The notes below the pieces were generated by a model. That model was given only the letters and a program-made list of their open reading frames with translations. It made no database searches and was not told where the DNA came from. A DNA stretch of 64,000 bases from Pseudomonas floridensis (GTDB lineage Bacteria; Pseudomonadota; Gammaproteobacteria; Pseudomonadales; Pseudomonadaceae): NCBI RefSeq assembly GCF_002087235.1, contig NZ_MUIO01000019.1, forward strand, positions 88,985 through 152,984, in the 5' to 3' direction. Numbering within the stretch: position 1 is the stretch's first letter; every line of letters starts with the position of its first letter. The position numbers and the translations under genes are program-made. Below, piece by piece: positions 1 to 8,052 of the stretch.

Positions 1-1444
1 CTTCGACCCTGGACCGGTAGTAGATATGCAACCTCCCGTGGTCGTAGGTGCCCACATGTATGGCTCCTTCCCAGCTTGGGGCATCACGCTCCCGAGGGTC
101 GAGAAACGTGCCCGCTGGTCCGCGTGCCTCGATGTAGGTCCAGTGTTCATCGCTTGCGTTCAGGGCAGGCATCGGAAACCCGGCTGGATCGCCTTCCAGC
201 CTGGACGCGTAATAGGCCTGGCGCCCCAGCTCATCGGTGCTGACATGAATCGCCCCTGGCCAGGTCGGCTCGTCAGGATCCTTGGGGTCGCCGAAGGTTC
301 CGAGATGCCTGCGCTCGCCGAGGCAATGCCAGATGTCGGAATCGGCGATCAGTTGCTCCACCGATTCATATCGCTGCGAGGGTGCACCTTCGCCCTCCAG
401 TGAAAAGTAATACTGTTGTTTGCCATCAACGTCGAACACATGGATCTGTCCGGCCCATGACAGATCGTCCCAGCCCTTTGGGTGTTCATAAGTGCCCTCC
501 ACGGCCGATCCCAGGTATTTCCAGCCAGCCTCATCCTTTGGCTGCGAGGGTACTTTCCAGTCACTTTGCGGCACGACCCCTTCGACTTGCGACGAAAAGA
601 AGTAAGGCTGACCGCTGATTTCAATCCGGTATATCGCACCGCGCCACGTTGCGTTAGGGCTCCACTGTGCGCTTTTGGGGTTCGCGTAACTGCCGGCTTC
701 GTATCTGGAAAGGTATTCCCAGTACTCATTGCTGACGTCATTAGAGCCAGGTAATACCCAGTTCAAGCCCACCAGGCCTTGGCGACATGCGGCATAAAAA
801 CGGTGCTTGCCGTCTGGCATGAAACCGAACAGATGAACGGCGCCAGGCCAGGTGAAGTCGCCGGTTTCCGCGCCACGTTTTGGATCGGTGTAGGTGCCTG
901 CCGCCCTGCTGCTGGCGATGTAACCCCAGCCCTCCACGGAGGCTGCGGTGGTCGGCAGCGGGAACCAGCAGGTCATGCCATTCATCTCAAAGTCGGTGCG
1001 AAAGAACGCTTTTGATCCGTCAGTCAGTTCAACCAGATTGATCGCATTGAGGTAAGTCACTTCGCAGCCTTGTTTGGGGTCACCGTAAGTACCCGCATGG
1101 ACGCCTCGGTATATCCAGTCTTCATTGGCAAATCCTTGTGCGGGGCTGGCGGGCGAGAACTCATCAGCCCGTTCGGGAATTACGGGGAAGGGCGTGTGGT
1201 CGGCCGGATATCCAGTGAAACGGGATGTGAAGAATCTTCTGGTTCCCGTCCCATCAAGCGTTGCGTACACCGTTTCAGGCGCATCGCTGTACTCTTCCGG
1301 CGTCTTGGGGTCCACATAGGTGCCCGTATGTGTCGTTTTCGAGGACCTGTCGGGCAGCGTGATGTCATCGGTTTTCGCCGTGGCGGGATCATGGGCTACG
1401 TTGATGACCAGTGACAGATTGATATTGGCAATGGAAATTCTCAT
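1..1444 (-). CDS. Partial giant repeat protein, paralogue of the adjacent PLC-like protein
   Basis: An open frame on the minus strand starts at the ATG at 1444 and stays open to base 1, so its C-terminal part lies outside the window. A strong ribosome binding site (AAAGGAG) sits about 7 bases before the ATG. The 481 visible codons hold seven modules of about 65 residues with the signature GTYxDPK...WPGAIH...YxSRxxG, colinear with modules 1-7 of the protein encoded at 1619-6862. The N-terminus (MRISIANINLSLVINVAHD) has no clear signal peptide, unlike its neighbour, and no better in-frame start exists before the stop at 1481-1483. It is a tandem duplicate of the upstream gene; whether it also ends in a phosphodiesterase domain cannot be seen. 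Function unknown. Confidence 0.8.
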   Translation of the reverse strand, partial: MRISIANINLSLVINVAHDPATAKTDDITLPDRSSKTTHTGTYVDPKTPEEYSDAPETVYATLDGTGTRRFFTSRFTGYPADHTPFPVIPERADEFSPASPAQGFANEDWIYRGVHAGTYGDPKQGCEVTYLNAINLVELTDGSKAFFRTDFEMNGMTCWFPLPTTAASVEGWGYIASSRAAGTYTDPKRGAETGDFTWPGAVHLFGFMPDGKHRFYAACRQGLVGLNWVLPGSNDVSNEYWEYLSRYEAGSYANPKSAQWSPNATWRGAIYRIEISGQPYFFSSQVEGVVPQSDWKVPSQPKDEAGWKYLGSAVEGTYEHPKGWDDLSWAGQIHVFDVDGKQQYYFSLEGEGAPSQRYESVEQLIADSDIWHCLGERRHLGTFGDPKDPDEPTWPGAIHVSTDELGRQAYYASRLEGDPAGFPMPALNASDEHWTYIEARGPAGTFLDPRERDAPSWEGAIHVGTYDHGRLHIYYRSRVE

Positions 1445-1495
1445 GTGTGCACTCCTTTTTCGGTCCGGCACTTGGGGCGCTCAAGCGTCGAATGA

Positions 1496-1509
1496 GAGGC
1501 ATCCTGCCT
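1496..1509 (-). repeat. 14-base upstream motif, copy 1
   Basis: The bases gaggcatcctgcct (plus strand) lie about 52 bases before the ATG at 1444. The same 14 bases occur at 6917-6930, about 55 bases before the proposed ATG at 6862. The duplication that made the two paralogous genes therefore seems to include 5' flanking DNA. Confidence 0.5.
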
Positions 1510-1618
1510 CCTGTTCCAGGCGTCATCTTTACCCCGATGATCGGTAGCGTCTTGCGGGTGATAACGCCGCAGCGTTCAAATAGTACCGAGGTGTCATCGA
1601 CAGGATTCTCTTCAGCAT

Positions 1619-4600
1619 TCATTGCACGGGTTCGAAATAGCCATATGAACTTTTGCCATCCACACCGCCGCCTAGAATTTCAACGTGAATAACGCTGTCT
1701 TCGAAGTTTTTGTCGAACGTGTCTATGACCTTTGGAGACACGATGTCTTGCTTGATGGTCACTGCGGCTTTGCCTTGGTTGAAGGTGCCGTTCGGATTGC
1801 CGACAAGGCTGAAATAAGAGCCTTTTTTGGCTCTGACGATGGTCGCGGATCGGATCTCGTCGTTGTCGCAGCCATAAGGGTTATTGCCAGCGCCCATTTT
1901 GAACTGGTCATGCTTGGCGAACGGTACCGTACAGACGATATTCTCGGTCGCCTTACTACCCTCGTGAAACACGATCTCTGCCTCTGAAAAGTCGGTGGCA
2001 ACGGGCGTCTTGCCCACCTTCACGCGGGATATCTTGCCGCCAAGGCCGTTGTTGTAAAACGTGTTGACCGCGACGTTTTCATTGCTGTAGTTGCTGTTGA
2101 AGTTCGCCAGTTTGAGGACCTCGCCGAGCGGGATCGTTCGCTTGACGTCGATGTAAGTGAAGTCATCCGATTTGTTGGCATCAGGCGAATCGAACAGCGA
2201 TATCCGCGTGCCTGCCCCGACGCCGGTCAACTCCATGGATTGCATCTCATCGTTTTCGCAGCCGAACGCGCCGTGCTTGAAGTCGTATTCACGACCTGCG
2301 GGGAACGTACAGACGGTATCCCCATCACGGTCGGCGTTCTGCCTCTCATAGAAGTAGAAACCTCCCTGACTGAGCGTGGCTGCGTAGCGATAGGCGTCAC
2401 CGCCCGCACTAAAGTCTATCGCGATGTAATTCGGTTTTTTCTGGCTGGCGGGATAGCACTCATTCTCGACTCGCCGTTGCAGATAAGTCAGGTTGTTATC
2501 GACATCGGCGGCATGGGCGAGCGTGGAACCCCAGCCATGAATCTGGTTCATCACGAATAACGGAGGCCACGCAAGCGGGGCGTTGATGAGTGGCGAGTCG
2601 AGTGGCACGTTGTTTCTCGATGCACAACTCCAGTCATGATCCAGGACCGTGAGGCCCAGGTCGTAGGTGTTTTCAACTTCGATATCGGTGCTTTTCAGGA
2701 TATTGACTCGTTGGTCGCCGACGGTGAAGTTTCCATGAGAGTAGCGGTCAGAGATGATGATCAGTCTTTTGTTTTTATTGATCATTTCCTGCAGTACAGG
2801 CCAGTCGCTACCGTTGAATGCCTCGGGGTCAAACACCATCGCCGCGAGTTCGGGTTTTACCAGATTGAGCGACTTCTGCATTTGCTCGGCAGAAGCGTAG
2901 GATTCCAGATGCAGGGTCACGACCGCAGTCCGGTTGGCTTGCAGGTAGGGAAGAAAGACGTCGTTCAAGGCTTCATCGAAGTTGTGAGGCGCCTCGGATG
3001 CCTGGACGCATGCACCGTCAGGGGTCTTTTTATGACACATATAGAGTTTGACGGTGGTTGCCGTCTCGTCTTCAGGATAAAGATCGAGCATGAACCCGCG
3101 CGTACCGCGTGCCAGTAACTGATTCATGTCATTCAGGTACGCGTTGTGGTCTGTGACCCAGGTGTACTCATTGAACGGTCTGGAGAAGTCATTGATGCCC
3201 GGGGCGGTTTCCGGTGGCGTAGGGCGATAATCCCACCAGGCATTGCTGGTGGCCGTGACCGGGTAATACCGGTTCAATTCGCTGGGAACGCCTGAAACTT
3301 TCGAAGTGAAATACAGGTTTCCAGCTGGCTGGCGGTACAAATGGATTGCGCCGGGCCAGGTCGGTTCATCCCAGTCTTTGGGTTCCCTCATGGTCCCGGC
3401 GTGTTTCCCTTTGTACGTCCAGTAGCCGTTGCTGACCCCGGAGGCAGGGTAGTGCCAGTCAGCTCCAGACAGGGTGCCGTCCTGGCGAGCCTCATAGTAG
3501 TGGCCGCCGTCTTCTGAGTCTTCCCGGTGAATCGCTCCCGCCCATGTCATGCCTTCCCAGGCTTTCGGATGTTCGAAGGTGCCGGAATATTTGCCCACGT
3601 ACAACCAATGCTCATTGTCTTCAGCCGTAGCCGGGAGAGGCTGCACATCGTTCATCCCGGCATTGACGCGTGACATGTAATAAACGCTGACACCGCTTCG
3701 CTGCGCAACGTGATAAGCGCCGGGCCATGTGGGTTCTTTTTCTCCTTTTGGATCGTTCCTGGTGCCCGCGTGTTTCCCTGCGTATTGCCAGTGTGCGTTA
3801 TCGCTCAGCGTGGTCGGGTAATACCAGTTATTGGCAGAAGGAATGCCCAATACGAGAGAACGAAACAGCACGCGCACGCCGTTGATTACGTCATAGTGCA
3901 AGGCGCCGGGCCAGGTCAATTCATCCCATTGCTTGGCATCCCCGGCCTGGCCGGAATGACGGTCATTGCCCAGGTAGGTCCACTGATCGTTACTGGCCTC
4001 GCCGGTCGGGTAATAAGCGTTCGTTTTCGAGGGTACTCCCTCTATCCGTGACTCGAAGTACAGGTGTTTGCCTGCATAACTGTAATCATGAATGGCGCCT
4101 TGCCAGGTAGGCTCATCCCACTTGGCCGGGTCGAAATAAGTGCCTTCATGATTGCGGGTGCCCTCATAGATCCAGTCTTCGTTACTGACAGATGAAACCG
4201 GATAATCCCATCCCTCTCGCGAAGGGATGCCATCGTTTCGGGAGGAAAAATAATCACGCGAAACTCCGGTTTGCCGCGCATGAATGGCACCCGGCCAGGT
4301 CGGTTCATCCCACTCTTTGGGGTCCAGGTAGCTGCCGGAATGTTTGCCCGCCGCCAGGAATGTCCAGTGCTCGTTATCGTCCGGGCCGTCGGGATAAGCC
4401 CAGTCGTTTTGTGAGGGGATGCCATTTTTCTTGGCCGCGTAATAAAGCAACGTGCCATTGGCGCTATTGGCGCTATTGGCGCTATTGGCGTGAATCGCGC
4501 CGCGCCAGGTTACATCTGTCCAGTCCTTTGGGTCTTTGAAGGTACCGGCATGAGCGCTTGCTGCAACGAGGTACCAGTGTGCGTTGGATACCGCCTCTGT

Positions 4601-6862
4601 GGGGTAGTGCCAGAACCTTTCTGATGGTGTTCCGGCGCTCAGAGGTGAGAAGAATAAAACCTTGTCTGCGTAATCGTATCGATGAATACGCCCCGGCCAG
4701 GTGAATTCATCCCAGTCTTTCGGGGCCTCGTAGGTGCCGGCATGCCTGGATGAGCCAAGATAAACGAAGTATTCGCTGTCTTCGCCAGACTGCGGATAAG
4801 GGATCAGCAGATCATGAGGGCGCTCCGCGATCAGCGAACGGTAAAAGTCCTTTGTCCCATTGACTCCCGCAGTGGCGTGAATGGCGCCAACAACGTTCGG
4901 ATCATTGGAATCTTTGGGCGAATCGTAAGTGCCTGCAAATTGCTCGACGGTGTAATAGGTCCAGTGTTCGTTGTTGGTGGGGGAGGTCGGGTAATACCAG
5001 TTGTTTTGCGAAGGAATCCCGTCGCGTCTGGATTTGAAGTACCAGTGCTTGCCTGCGTACCGGTAGTCATGGATTGCGCCGGGCCAGGTCAGATCGTCCC
5101 AAGGTTTGGGATCCGCCAGGTTGCCTGTATGACGAGAGGTATTAAGCAGTGTCCATTGAGCGTTGCTCGCACCGTTGCGGGGGAATTCCCAGCCGGTTTC
5201 AGGCGGCGTGATGCCCAGAAAATTCGAGCGAAAAAATCTGACATGACCTTCGCCGGGCACCGCATGGATCGCATCTGGCCAGGTGAATTCGCCGGGGGGC
5301 TTTGGATCTAAAAGAGTGCCATCGTGAACGTCCTTGCCGATGTATTGCCAGTAGTCGTTTTTGTCTCCCGGACTCGGCCAGGGTCGTCCGCCCGTTGGCG
5401 CAAGGCCATCGGTCAGTGACTGGTAATACATCCGGCCCCGACCATGGTTATAAGTCGTGAAATGTATGGCGCCGGTCCAGCTTGGATCATCGCGCTCCCG
5501 TGGGTCGAGGTACGTCCCCGCTGCGCCGCGGGGCGCTATGTACGTCCAGTGCTCATTGCTGGTGCGATCGGTCGGGGGTGGAAAGTTGATATTCACGCCC
5601 TCAAGCGATGACCGGTAATAGGACTGGCGTCCAGTGGTATCGGCCGTGACATGAATGGCGCCAGGCCACGTTATCTCGTCGCCATCGTTGGGATTCTGGT
5701 ACGTACCACTGTGCTTGCGTTCGCCTGTTTTCTGCCAGTTATCCGTGTCTGCGATCAGTTCGCCCACGGACGCGTATTGCTGAGATGGCGCGCCTTTCGA
5801 TACCAGCGAACGGAAATACAATTGTTGGCTATTGACCTCGAATACATGGATCTGGCCCTGCCATGTAAGATCATTCCAGCCCTTTGGATGTTCGTAAGTA
5901 CCGTCAACGATGGGCTCTATGTAAGTCCAGTTTTCATCGCTTTCGGCTCGTGTCGGCGGCCTCCATTCATCGTGCGTTTTGACGCCTTCGAACCTCGACG
6001 CGAAGAAGGAGGGCTGACCGCCGATATCGAAGCGGTAGATGGCGCCGATCCAGGTGGCGTTGGGAGACCACTGATCGGTTTTTGGATTGGCGTAACTTCC
6101 GGCTTCATACCGGGAGAGGTACTGCCAGTGGTCATTGCTCGCGTCGCCAGAGGCAGGTGCTGACCAGTTTTCGCTGACAATGCCTTCATGGCGAGCGGCA
6201 TAAAATCTAGGTTTGGCGTCAGTCATGGTCGTAAAAAGATGAACGGCGCCAGGCCAGGTGTAGTCGCCAACAGCTCTGTCGATTTTCGGATCCGTGTAAG
6301 TACCTGAGTTTCTGCTGGTACCCACGTAAGTCCAGGACTCAGTGGAGGTTTCAGTGGTGGGTATTGTGTCCTTGCAGGTCGCACCATCCAGATCTACACC
6401 GGTTTTGAAAAAAGCCTGGTGCCCTCCGGCCAGCGTAGCCCCACTGATTGCGCCGCAGTAAGTGGCTTCGCACGCTTTCTTTGGATCGGCGTAGGTGCCT
6501 GCGTGCGTACCTCTGTAAACCCATGACTCGTTAGCTATGGCCGGAAGCGTGTATTGATCGTTCAGGTCGTAATAATAATCAGGGAGGGCCGGAAAGCCCT
6601 TTGGTTGCTGGCTTGGGTATCCTGTGAATCGAGCGCTGTAAAGCTGTCGCCTACCGACTGTCGAATCCCATTCGGCATACACGGTACCTACGGCATCGCT
6701 GGGTTCCTCCCAAGTCTTCGGGTCTTCGTAAGTTCCAGCGTGGGCCGACGTCGTCGAAGAGGGTAGCGGTGTGGGCACGCACGGGATTTGAAGTTCTTGA
6801 GCCTGCACCGAGGTGCCCAGTAGCAAGGATACGACCCAGGCTTTAATCGTGAGTCGTTTCAT
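1619..6862 (-). CDS. Secreted giant repeat protein with PI-PLC-X-like phosphodiesterase domain
   Basis: About 1,747 aa. From the ATG at 6862 the protein opens with a classic Sec signal peptide (MKRLTIKAWVVSLLLGTSVQAQ, cut after VQA or AQA); the frame extends upstream to a GTG at 6976, but that form buries the signal. Next come 18 degenerate modules of about 65 aa (GTYxDPKxWDEPTWPGAIH, Y(F/Y)xSRxxGxPS, SNEHWxY). A domain of about 300 aa then carries TDHNAY and, about 40 residues on, YMCHKK, matching the two catalytic histidines of PI-PLC-X/PLC-like phosphodiesterases (the LCH motif). The C-terminus holds two related modules of about 110 aa, each with VCT and GC(E/D)NDE motifs, resembling beta/gamma-crystallin-like folds. 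An exported or surface phosphodiesterase with a long repeat stalk is the best reading; substrate and repeat function are unknown. Confidence 0.8.
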   Translation of the reverse strand: MKRLTIKAWVVSLLLGTSVQAQELQIPCVPTPLPSSTTSAHAGTYEDPKTWEEPSDAVGTVYAEWDSTVGRRQLYSARFTGYPSQQPKGFPALPDYYYDLNDQYTLPAIANESWVYRGTHAGTYADPKKACEATYCGAISGATLAGGHQAFFKTGVDLDGATCKDTIPTTETSTESWTYVGTSRNSGTYTDPKIDRAVGDYTWPGAVHLFTTMTDAKPRFYAARHEGIVSENWSAPASGDASNDHWQYLSRYEAGSYANPKTDQWSPNATWIGAIYRFDIGGQPSFFASRFEGVKTHDEWRPPTRAESDENWTYIEPIVDGTYEHPKGWNDLTWQGQIHVFEVNSQQLYFRSLVSKGAPSQQYASVGELIADTDNWQKTGERKHSGTYQNPNDGDEITWPGAIHVTADTTGRQSYYRSSLEGVNINFPPPTDRTSNEHWTYIAPRGAAGTYLDPRERDDPSWTGAIHFTTYNHGRGRMYYQSLTDGLAPTGGRPWPSPGDKNDYWQYIGKDVHDGTLLDPKPPGEFTWPDAIHAVPGEGHVRFFRSNFLGITPPETGWEFPRNGASNAQWTLLNTSRHTGNLADPKPWDDLTWPGAIHDYRYAGKHWYFKSRRDGIPSQNNWYYPTSPTNNEHWTYYTVEQFAGTYDSPKDSNDPNVVGAIHATAGVNGTKDFYRSLIAERPHDLLIPYPQSGEDSEYFVYLGSSRHAGTYEAPKDWDEFTWPGRIHRYDYADKVLFFSPLSAGTPSERFWHYPTEAVSNAHWYLVAASAHAGTFKDPKDWTDVTWRGAIHANSANSANSANGTLLYYAAKKNGIPSQNDWAYPDGPDDNEHWTFLAAGKHSGSYLDPKEWDEPTWPGAIHARQTGVSRDYFSSRNDGIPSREGWDYPVSSVSNEDWIYEGTRNHEGTYFDPAKWDEPTWQGAIHDYSYAGKHLYFESRIEGVPSKTNAYYPTGEASNDQWTYLGNDRHSGQAGDAKQWDELTWPGALHYDVINGVRVLFRSLVLGIPSANNWYYPTTLSDNAHWQYAGKHAGTRNDPKGEKEPTWPGAYHVAQRSGVSVYYMSRVNAGMNDVQPLPATAEDNEHWLYVGKYSGTFEHPKAWEGMTWAGAIHREDSEDGGHYYEARQDGTLSGADWHYPASGVSNGYWTYKGKHAGTMREPKDWDEPTWPGAIHLYRQPAGNLYFTSKVSGVPSELNRYYPVTATSNAWWDYRPTPPETAPGINDFSRPFNEYTWVTDHNAYLNDMNQLLARGTRGFMLDLYPEDETATTVKLYMCHKKTPDGACVQASEAPHNFDEALNDVFLPYLQANRTAVVTLHLESYASAEQMQKSLNLVKPELAAMVFDPEAFNGSDWPVLQEMINKNKRLIIISDRYSHGNFTVGDQRVNILKSTDIEVENTYDLGLTVLDHDWSCASRNNVPLDSPLINAPLAWPPLFVMNQIHGWGSTLAHAADVDNNLTYLQRRVENECYPASQKKPNYIAIDFSAGGDAYRYAATLSQGGFYFYERQNADRDGDTVCTFPAGREYDFKHGAFGCENDEMQSMELTGVGAGTRISLFDSPDANKSDDFTYIDVKRTIPLGEVLKLANFNSNYSNENVAVNTFYNNGLGGKISRVKVGKTPVATDFSEAEIVFHEGSKATENIVCTVPFAKHDQFKMGAGNNPYGCDNDEIRSATIVRAKKGSYFSLVGNPNGTFNQGKAAVTIKQDIVSPKVIDTFDKNFEDSVIHVEILGGGVDGKSSYGYFEPVQ
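4457..4490 (-). repeat. 9-bp microsatellite inside the giant repeat gene
   Basis: The plus-strand unit attggcgct repeats 3.8 times and encodes (NSA)n on the minus strand inside module 12, just after its GAIH motif. It inserts extra residues absent from the other modules. The unit is a multiple of three, so slippage would change loop length without a frameshift. Confidence 0.85.
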
Positions 6863-6916
6863 GCACCGCGCTACATGGCGAGTCTGCCCATCTGATGTCT
6901 TCATGAGCAATGGCCT

Positions 6917-6930
6917 GAGGCATCCTGCCT
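6917..6930 (-). repeat. 14-base upstream motif, copy 2
   Basis: Second copy of gaggcatcctgcct, upstream of the large PLC-like gene. Its distance to the ATG at 6862 matches that of copy 1 to the ATG at 1444, which supports choosing 6862 as the start. Confidence 0.5.
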
Positions 6931-7038
6931 TCCGGTTGACGGGCGTCGCAGTCGGGACGGCGACGGTCAACCTCACCCTAGGCGTATGCCGGGCCCATGA
7001 ACATTGTCAGAAATGATAGGTGTGGGTGGCAGGCCCGA

Positions 7039-7857
7039 TCACTTGAAGCGTCGTTCGACGCCTTTTTCCACCAGCACCTTGGCCGAGATCTCTTCCACCG
7101 AAAAATGCGTGGAGTTGATGTTCGGGATGTTTTCCCGACGAAACAGGTTTTCCACCTCGCGCACTTCGAATTCGCATTGAGCAAAGCTCGAGTAGCGGCT
7201 GTTGGGTTTGCGCTCGTGACGAATGGCGGTCAAACGGTCGGGATCGATGGTCAGGCCGAACAGCTTTTCGCGATGCTGCTTGAGCGCTGCCGGCAGTTGC
7301 AGGCGTTCCATGTCGTCCTCGGTCAACGGATAGTTGGCCGCACGAATACCGAACTGCATGGCCATGTACAGGCAGGTCGGGGTTTTTCCGCAGCGCGAGA
7401 CGCCGACCAGAATGATGTCGGCTTTGTCGTAATAATGCGTGCGCGCGCCGTCGTCGTTGTCCAGTGCGAAATTGACCGCTTCGATGCGCTCCATGTAGTT
7501 GGAGTTATGACCGATGGAATGCGATTTGCCCACCGAATACGAAGAGTGTGAACTAAGCTCCTGTTCCAGCGGTGCCAGGAAGGTCGAGAAGATATCGATC
7601 ATGAAGCCGTTGGACGTCGCCAGGATCTCGCGAATGTCCTGATTGACGATGGTATCGAAGATGATCGGCCTGACATCGTCCTTGTCGGCGGCATTGTTGA
7701 TTTGTTGTACCATCGCCCGCGCTTTCTCGACACTGTCGATATAGGGCCTGGTGAACTTGTTGAACGTAATGTTTTCAAACTGCGCTAGCAAGCTCTGCCC
7801 CAGGGTTTCGGCCGTGATGCCGGTGCCGTCGGAGATGAAGAAAGCGGATCGTTTCAT
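7039..7857 (-). CDS. ppsR: PEP synthetase regulatory protein (bifunctional kinase/pyrophosphorylase)
   Basis: 272 aa, the usual length of the DUF299/PSRP family. These cytoplasmic enzymes inactivate phosphoenolpyruvate synthase by ADP-dependent threonine phosphorylation and reactivate it by Pi-dependent phosphorolysis. The N-terminus ([15 protein letters not shown]) and the P-loop GVSRCGKT at residues 152-159 are family hallmarks. It is divergent from ppsA, its expected target, across about 195 bases, the standard arrangement in Pseudomonas. The start is the ATG at 7857. Confidence 0.95.
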   Translation of the reverse strand: MKRSAFFISDGTGITAETLGQSLLAQFENITFNKFTRPYIDSVEKARAMVQQINNAADKDDVRPIIFDTIVNQDIREILATSNGFMIDIFSTFLAPLEQELSSHSSYSVGKSHSIGHNSNYMERIEAVNFALDNDDGARTHYYDKADIILVGVSRCGKTPTCLYMAMQFGIRAANYPLTEDDMERLQLPAALKQHREKLFGLTIDPDRLTAIRHERKPNSRYSSFAQCEFEVREVENLFRRENIPNINSTHFSVEEISAKVLVEKGVERRFK

Positions 7858-8052
7858 GTGCGCCTCTGGCCTTAAGCAGTTGACGATTCTTGGATATCAT
7901 AGGCGCGCTTGCCGGCCCTGGAGGTCTGCATTCTCGCCTATTTTGAAGGTTCAGGCTTGCGCCCGACCAGAAACGCTTGCGATCCCAGTGCATGGGGGCT
8001 GCGGCGAATGAGCTTTTCCCATACAACAAACACAGTTAGTGGAGAGATCACC

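Noticed and set aside
4042..4458. Short frames on both strands inside the giant repeat gene
   Set aside because: They recur periodically because the repeats recur; none has a start signal.
6863..6976. Longer start of the giant PLC-like protein at the GTG at 6976 or the ATG at 6904
   Set aside because: Both would place 14-38 polar residues before a textbook signal peptide that begins at the ATG at 6862; neither has a good ribosome site.
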